Positions 8,335 to 12,043 of a stretch of DNA of 12,043 bases are shown here, piece by piece. Each line of letters begins with the position of its first letter. Positions within the stretch are counted from its first letter, which is position 1. The stretch is taken from assembly GCF_042767895.1 (NCBI RefSeq), contig NC_091550.1, forward strand, positions 38,080,947-38,092,989, read 5' to 3'. A model generated the notes under the pieces. That model was not told where the DNA came from, did no database searches, and was given only the letters and a program-made list of their open reading frames with translations. Source of the DNA: Penaeus vannamei (lineage: Eukaryota; Arthropoda; Malacostraca; Decapoda; Penaeidae). The position numbers were made by a program, and so were the translations under genes.

Positions 8335-8600
8335 GGCGAAGAAATGCAACTCAGGCTATACGGGCACATAGCTCGTTTCTCTGTGGATGACGCTGCCCAT
8401 TGTTATCTCTGTACGAGACAATCCTGCGTGGAGGCCTTTGGGAAGACTTAGGAAGTCGCGGCTTGGGCAGGTCGACCAAACCTGTCGTGAAGAACTAGAA
8501 ATGGGCCGAGGGCCTGCCTGGCGACTCGCCACGATGGACCACAAAACGATAAGATGTACATAAGGCCCCGTCGGCGCCGTCCTTTTGATAATGACATGAA
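8335..8600 (+). pseudogene. LINE (non-LTR retrotransposon) 3'-terminal fragment, frameshifted
   Basis: This is the C-terminal tail of a LINE reverse-transcriptase polyprotein. In the frame starting at 8344 the + strand reads MQLRLYGHIARFSVDDAAH, which matches the common (L)R.(Y/F)GH(V/I)AR tail motif. The frame then changes between 8400 and 8411. From 8411 it continues as VRDNPAWRPLGRLRKSRLGQ, then VDQTCREELEMGRGPAWRLA, ending at TAA 8561-8563. Restoring the usual spacing needs about two extra bases near 8401, so this copy is broken. The sequence after the stop (GGCCCCGTCGGCGCCGTCC, then TTTTGATAATGA) looks like the short 3' UTR and terminal TGATAATGA-type repeat of such elements. The fragment is a 5'-truncated insertion of about 265 bp lying inside the TIR element. 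The clade is uncertain (RTE- or CR1-like). Identification is by recalled motif, not by search. Confidence 0.8.
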
Positions 8601-8938
8601 TATATATTAAGATAATAGTTTTTAATCTGTTCCCAATCTGATACGATAAATAGCCAAGGAAGTCTATTAGCATAGCACATAATGGATATAATTAAATGAT
8701 GTTTTTTTCTACAAATGTTTAAATGGCATTTTGAAAATTTCGTTAAAGCTACTCGTTTATTACCGTTATACATTAAATCATAAGACAATGGGCGCTCGCT
8801 GAATGCTTTACTAGAGTCGTATGTCAGCTACCATTAGAATGAGTCGATTTACGATTGTAACACAGTCAGTGCGGGTTACTATTTCCTCGTGAATCCCACT
8901 TTACCATCACTGGTAAACGCAATGGTAAATGCCTGCTG

Positions 8939-8964
8939 GTAAGTGCGTTAGTAAATCCGGCCCC
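8939..8964 (-). repeat. Right terminal inverted repeat of the DNA transposon
   Basis: The inverse partner of the left end. On the + strand it ends GTTAGTAAATCCGGCCCC. The first 11 outer bases are identical to the left repeat. Confidence 0.88.
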
Positions 8965-8966
8965 AG

Positions 8967-9252
8967 AAGAACGAAGAGAGAACGAGCAATGAGAGAGAAA
9001 AAGAATCGGAGCTACAAGGAAAGAAGAAGAAAAGAAAAACGGAAAGAAAAGACTGCGAGAAAAAAGAAGGATAATCAAAATAAGATAAAGAAAAGTACTA
9101 CCCTTAATTATAATATAAAAAAACAAGATGAAAAGTACAAGAAAAAAAGAAAAGAAAAAAACAAGAAACCAAATAATGAAAGGAAGAAAATCAAACAGAA
9201 AGAAATAAAAAAAAGAATGGAAGGACAAAAAGAAAAAAAGAAAAGAAAAAGT
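8967..9252 (+). repeat. A-rich purine tract (GAAA/AAGA)
   Basis: A-dominated purine sequence of about 285 bases following the transposon. The + frame at 8929-9255 gives a Lys/Arg/Glu-rich peptide, but it begins inside the transposon's inverted repeat and has the composition expected of AAG/GAA repeats, so I do not call a gene. Confidence 0.88.
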
Positions 9253-9350
9253 TGACATTTAAGTACTCACAAGGGAAAATAAGCATCAGGGTGAAAGTGG
9301 CCGTCACGAGAACACATCAAAGCACAAGCGTTAGATTAAAGAGAATATTC

Positions 9351-9408
9351 CGCCCCCACCCCCCTCCCCTTCCCTCCCTCAGGGTCTTTTAGGGGGGGCG
9401 GGGGGGGG
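9351..9408. repeat. C-run followed by G-run (imperfect inverted repeat)
   Basis: A C-rich pyrimidine tract (about 9351-9379) is followed after 11-12 bases by a G-run (9391-9408) on the same strand. The two can pair as a GC hairpin, or each can form quadruplex or i-motif structures. Lengths in such tracts are prone to sequencing error. Confidence 0.85.
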
Positions 9409-9479
9409 AAGCTTGTTTATTTTTCAATCATAAGGATTATGTTCATGAATCGCTAATTAAGCCTTCGGTTAGGCCTGAA

Positions 9480-9593
9480 GGGAGGTGGAGTGGGGGTAGG
9501 GGGTGGGTGTGGGTGGGGGGAGAGAAGATAGGGAGAGGGAAAAGTTTGGGAATGGAAAAGGAGGAGGAAGAGAAAGGGATGGGCAGAGGGGAA
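9480..9593 (+). repeat. G-rich purine tract
   Basis: About 110 bases of G and A with few T, including GGGGGTAGGGGGTGGG-like runs with G-quadruplex potential. Unique AT-rich DNA follows. Confidence 0.85.
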
Positions 9594-9674
9594 ATTTCAA
9601 TTGGAATTATTTAATTGGTCATATAACTTATTTACAGAGTCATTCATTTTACACAGAATGTACAAGGTATGACC

Positions 9675-9710
9675 GAGCTTTTGGGTTATGGGTATAACCT
9701 TAAAAAGCTC
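9675..9710. repeat. Two-step hairpin (GAGCTTTT...AAAAGCTC)
   Basis: The outer arms GAGCTTTT (9675-9682) and AAAAGCTC (9703-9710) and the inner arms GGTTAT (9684-9689) and ATAACC (9694-9699) are both perfectly complementary. They give 14 paired positions around a 4-base loop. It lies in an otherwise unique 165-base AT-rich segment. No RNA family is recognised. Confidence 0.75.
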
Positions 9711-9761
9711 AACACGAAAACATAAAATATATTACATAAAATGGTCTATATAAGGGTTGAT

Positions 9762-10438
9762 GAGGAAGGGAATGGGGGAAAAGGAGGAGAAGGAAGAAAA
9801 AAGGATGGGGAGAGATGGGGTAGGGGAAGGGGGAGCGGCGAGAGAAGAGAAAGAGGAGGAGGAGAAGGAACAAAACGAGGAAATAAAGAGAAAGAAAATA
9901 AAAAGTGGGATGCGGAGAGTAGGAAGAGGTGAAGGATGGGAGAGGAGAAGATGGAAGAGGAGAGGGGGAGCTGGGAAAGGTGAGGTGAGAGAGCTTAATA
10001 GGAGTGAGGAGGAGGAGGATATGAACAGAGATGGCAGAAATATGGAGACAGGAGAAAGAGGTGAGGTGGAGACAAGAGGAGGGGATAGAGAAAAAGAGAA
10101 AGATAGGGGGGTAGAAGGAAAGAGAGGTGAAGGGAAGGAGCAGGAAGAAGAGATGGAGAGAAGGGGAAAGGACGGGAGAGGAGGAGCGAAAAGAAGAAGG
10201 AGAGAGATAAAAGAAGGACGATTAATAGAAGGGAAAACTATAGATGGATAAGGAATGGAGAAGGGATGGGGGAGAGACGAGAGGAAGAGAAGAAAGCGGA
10301 AGAGAAAGGGGACAGGAGGAGAAGGCGGGAGAAGGTAGAGAAAGAAGGAGGTGGGGTGTAGGGGAGAAGATAAGCATAAGGAAGTAGGGTAGAGAAAGGA
10401 GGAGAAGGGTGGGGATGAGATGAGTAAAGACGAGATAG
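9762..10438 (+). repeat. Polypurine (GGA/GAA) tract, about 0.68 kb
   Basis: The + strand is almost entirely G and A over nearly 680 bases, with AGGAGG, GAAAGA and GGGAGA words and no dominant unit. The Glu/Arg/Gly/Lys-rich + frame (9757-10251) and the Ser/Pro/Leu-rich minus frames follow from this composition and show no domain. Confidence 0.93.
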
Positions 10439-11240
10439 AAACGTGTGTTGAATATAATGAAAAAGTTTTTTTTTTCGATCAAGGGTTGTTCTCCTCTTTG
10501 TATGTACATGTACGCATTTATCTATGTATATATATATATATTTCGATGTATATGTACACGAAAATATACATATGTTAAGGAAGGACCCTAAAGCCCCGCC
10601 CTCGCCGTCGGACAATTGTTTATTCGGCATTAGCATAAAAAGCGGAACTGCTTTCAAGTCGGCTGCTGCTCAAGGCTGTGTGAACCCGAAGCCGATCTCC
10701 GTGCAGCCCCGCGCCGGCTCAAAATTCTCATCAGATTTTTGACTTGGTAATTACAGATGAATTTCTGAGACTGGCGTATAAAACATGTGGAAAAAGGGTG
10801 GGGATTCGAAAACGTTACAGTCGGAGAGCGATTTGTCCATATCTGACTGTTTTAAATCTTCATTCATATTTTTTTCTTTATTCATTTATGTTGGCTTTCG
10901 TTTCTACATTCGCACTTGCTCTCACACGCACATACACACGCGTGTACTCATGCAGACACACATGCACTTAACCTTAACCTGTTGTCTCCAGCAGTCTACT
11001 ATACTCCAGTTAGTTCACAAAAGTCTGCGGACTAACCCGCCATATTTGGTTATTGAGGCTAAACAATTCTTCCTTTGAATAATGTTAGGGCAAAGTAACC
11101 GAGTAACCGAACATGGGACTGAATGAATGATATATATATAAAAGTGTGTGCTGGTATATGCATTCATTCAAATAGGCTGGGTAGGCTGTAGATATATATA
11201 AAGAGATAGGCAGACTGTCATTGAGTAATAAATGGAAAGG
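10439..11240. other. Mixed unique DNA, no gene recognised
   Basis: About 800 bases with a T-run near 10466-10476, a short TA run (10528-10541) and a GC-richer patch at 10590-10735. There is a TATAAAA word at 10777-10783, a CA-rich patch (about 10920-10968) and an inverted GAATGAATG/CATTCATTC pair at 11121-11129 and 11161-11169. The GC-richer patch is open in one + frame (10524-10742) but its peptide resembles no family I know. Confidence 0.5.
11121..11169. repeat. Inverted repeat GAATGAATG...CATTCATTC
   Basis: Nine-base perfect arms separated by 31 bases that include ATATATATATA on the left and TATAT on the right, so the stem can extend with one bulge. It is immediately followed by two copies of TAGGCTG (about 11174-11190). 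No RNA family is recognised. Confidence 0.7.
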
Positions 11241-11261
11241 AGATATAAATATAAATACCAG

Positions 11262-11463
11262 CAACATAACAATGATGGCAATAATAACAATGCTAATAAT
11301 AATGGTGATAATGATGATAAAAATGATAATGATGATGATGATTATGATACTGATGATATTTATAATAATAATGATGATAACGATGATGATGATGGTTATG
11401 ATGTTGATTATGATAATGCGGATGATAATAGGGATAATAATAATAATAATAATAATAAAATGA
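11262..11463. repeat. GAT/AAT trinucleotide field
   Basis: About 200 bases of GAT, AAT and related triplets on the + strand, ending in a pure AAT run (about 11435-11458). Open frames of Met/Ile or Asn/Asp composition are repeat readings. Confidence 0.93.
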
Positions 11464-11945
11464 TAATAATGTGTGGAAGAATAACTTTCTAATAATTCAT
11501 TGACATGATCACTAACAGAAGATATTAATGATATATTGTACGATATTTTAGCGATCGACCAGTAGTTCAGATTTTAATTTTTTTATGATATGATGATAAA
11601 AAAAGAAAGAAAAAGGGTATGAATGAATATCTAAAACAGTCAGCTATGGACAAAGCTGTGGGGGTTCAAAGGTTCAGTCTGACTTAGCGGCGAGGAAAAA
11701 GATTCGTGAAGTGACCATCTTGGACATGGCGGAGGTGTCCACAAGGACGTTTAGTCATTCCTGGAGTTCGATTCACGATAAATGTTAATGTATTTGTTTG
11801 TGTGAGATTGGTGGATAGGACTGACTTTTGTTTAGATTAAGACGTGTATAATTCTTTAATGATTATCCAAAGTTGGGTATATTAGTTAATTACATATGTT
11901 GATTTATTTGGGGGAATTTCTCTATACTTGAGACCTACTTCTGTT
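11464..11945. other. Unique DNA with a short protein-like open stretch
   Basis: About 480 bases without strong repeats. The + frame from 11627 to a TAA at 11786-11788 is open for 53 codons and includes LAARKKIREVTILDMAEVST, which looks more protein-like than other frames in the window. It has no ATG near its start and no clear splice signals, so it could be a fragment of an exon or old transposase, or chance. A GTTCGATTC word at 11766-11774 resembles a pol III B-box, but the flanking bases do not form a T-stem. Confidence 0.3.
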
Positions 11946-12043
11946 TGATAATAATTAAAGCAATAGTAATAAGAAAGATAATGATAAGAAAATAATGATC
12001 ATAAAAATTATAACTTAAATAATGATAACAGTGGTGATAATAA
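11946..12043. repeat. Start of another AAT/GAT-rich stretch, cut by window end
   Basis: The last hundred bases are enriched in AATAATGAT-type words and continue to the window edge. They are probably the beginning of a further imperfect trinucleotide field. Confidence 0.7.

Larger units (their letters stand above)
8072..8964. mobile_element. Class II DNA transposon, non-autonomous, with 26-bp TIRs
   Basis: The left end reads GGGGCCGGATTCACTAACGC, and the right end, read on the minus strand, starts GGGGCCGGATTTACTAACGC. The inverted ends 8072-8097 and 8939-8964 match at 24 of 26 bases. Just inside, GGTAA/TTACC occurs five times on the left (8101-8196) and four times on the right (8901-8942), but only once in the interior, as expected of subterminal transposase-binding sites. 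A direct repeat of ATTCACTAAC lies at 8080-8089 and 8151-8160. There is no transposase; the interior is AT-rich DNA plus a broken LINE fragment, so movement would need a transposase supplied in trans. The flanks share AAGAAC (8064-8069 and 8967-8972), a possible 6-bp target duplication if the element runs 8070-8966, but the surrounding A/G-rich DNA makes this weak. GGGCCGGATT ends recall Harbinger-like elements, and CAGGGG recalls hAT. I leave the superfamily open. Confidence 0.85.

Noticed and set aside
8124..8673. Minus-strand frames across the transposon interior
   Set aside because: They are antisense to the LINE tail or lie in AT-rich transposon sequence. The coding signal is on the + strand and no transposase motif is present.
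10777..10783. TATAAAA word as a promoter TATA box
   Set aside because: There is no convincing initiator at the usual distance and no gene downstream. A single TATAAAA is expected by chance in AT-rich DNA.
11766..11774. GTTCGATTC as the B-box of a tRNA or SINE
   Set aside because: The flanking bases do not form a T-stem, no A-box match lies at a proper distance, and no cloverleaf can be drawn.

Overview
This window reads as non-coding, intergenic animal nuclear DNA. Simple repeats, a few degraded transposable-element relics and one 500-base assembly gap make up most of it. I find no intact protein-coding gene, no rRNA or tRNA gene and no prokaryotic-style gene organisation. The mix of long (TA)n, (TATG)n, (CA/TG)n, (ATT/ATC)n and polypurine (GA/GGA) tracts, together with the 3' tail of an animal-type LINE, suggests a repeat-rich invertebrate. 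A decapod crustacean such as a penaeid shrimp is my best guess. That is inference from repeat character, not from a diagnostic gene.

Layout. Bases 1-330 are (TA)30 followed by a long (TATG)n array. Bases 331-1830 are AT-rich single-copy-looking DNA. Bases 1830-3290 are an imperfect ATT/ATC field. It contains two near-pure ATC blocks and is interrupted at 2068-2345 by a probable old mobile-element relic with CCAAGG...CCTTGG ends. A poly-C tract (3307-3326) and about 200 bases of unique DNA follow. Bases 3533-4671 are a purine-rich block, broken by a short CpG-dense segment at 4304-4404 and ending in an extremely G-rich part. Bases 4677-5394 are AT-rich and dense in TAAT/ATTA. A degenerate minisatellite of about 20-21 bp lies at 5397-5760. 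Bases 5861-6395 are unclassified. A (CA)n-(TA)n-(TG)n compound repeat runs into the gap at 6544-7043, and AAT/GAT repeats continue from 7044 to about 7840.

The best-defined element is at 8072-8964. It is an 893-bp class II element with 26-bp terminal inverted repeats (24/26 matching) and clustered GGTAA/TTACC motifs just inside each end. It sits in an A/G-rich tract and has a frameshifted LINE 3' end buried inside it. Further purine tracts (8967-9252, 9480-9593, 9762-10438), a C-run/G-run pair (9351-9408), mixed unique DNA and a GAT/AAT field (11262-11463) complete the window.

Nothing here looks like a set of genes working together. The points worth attention are structural: nested transposons, the phased minisatellite, the consistent strand bias of the purine tracts, and palindromic repeats likely to cause assembly gaps and unusual DNA structure.
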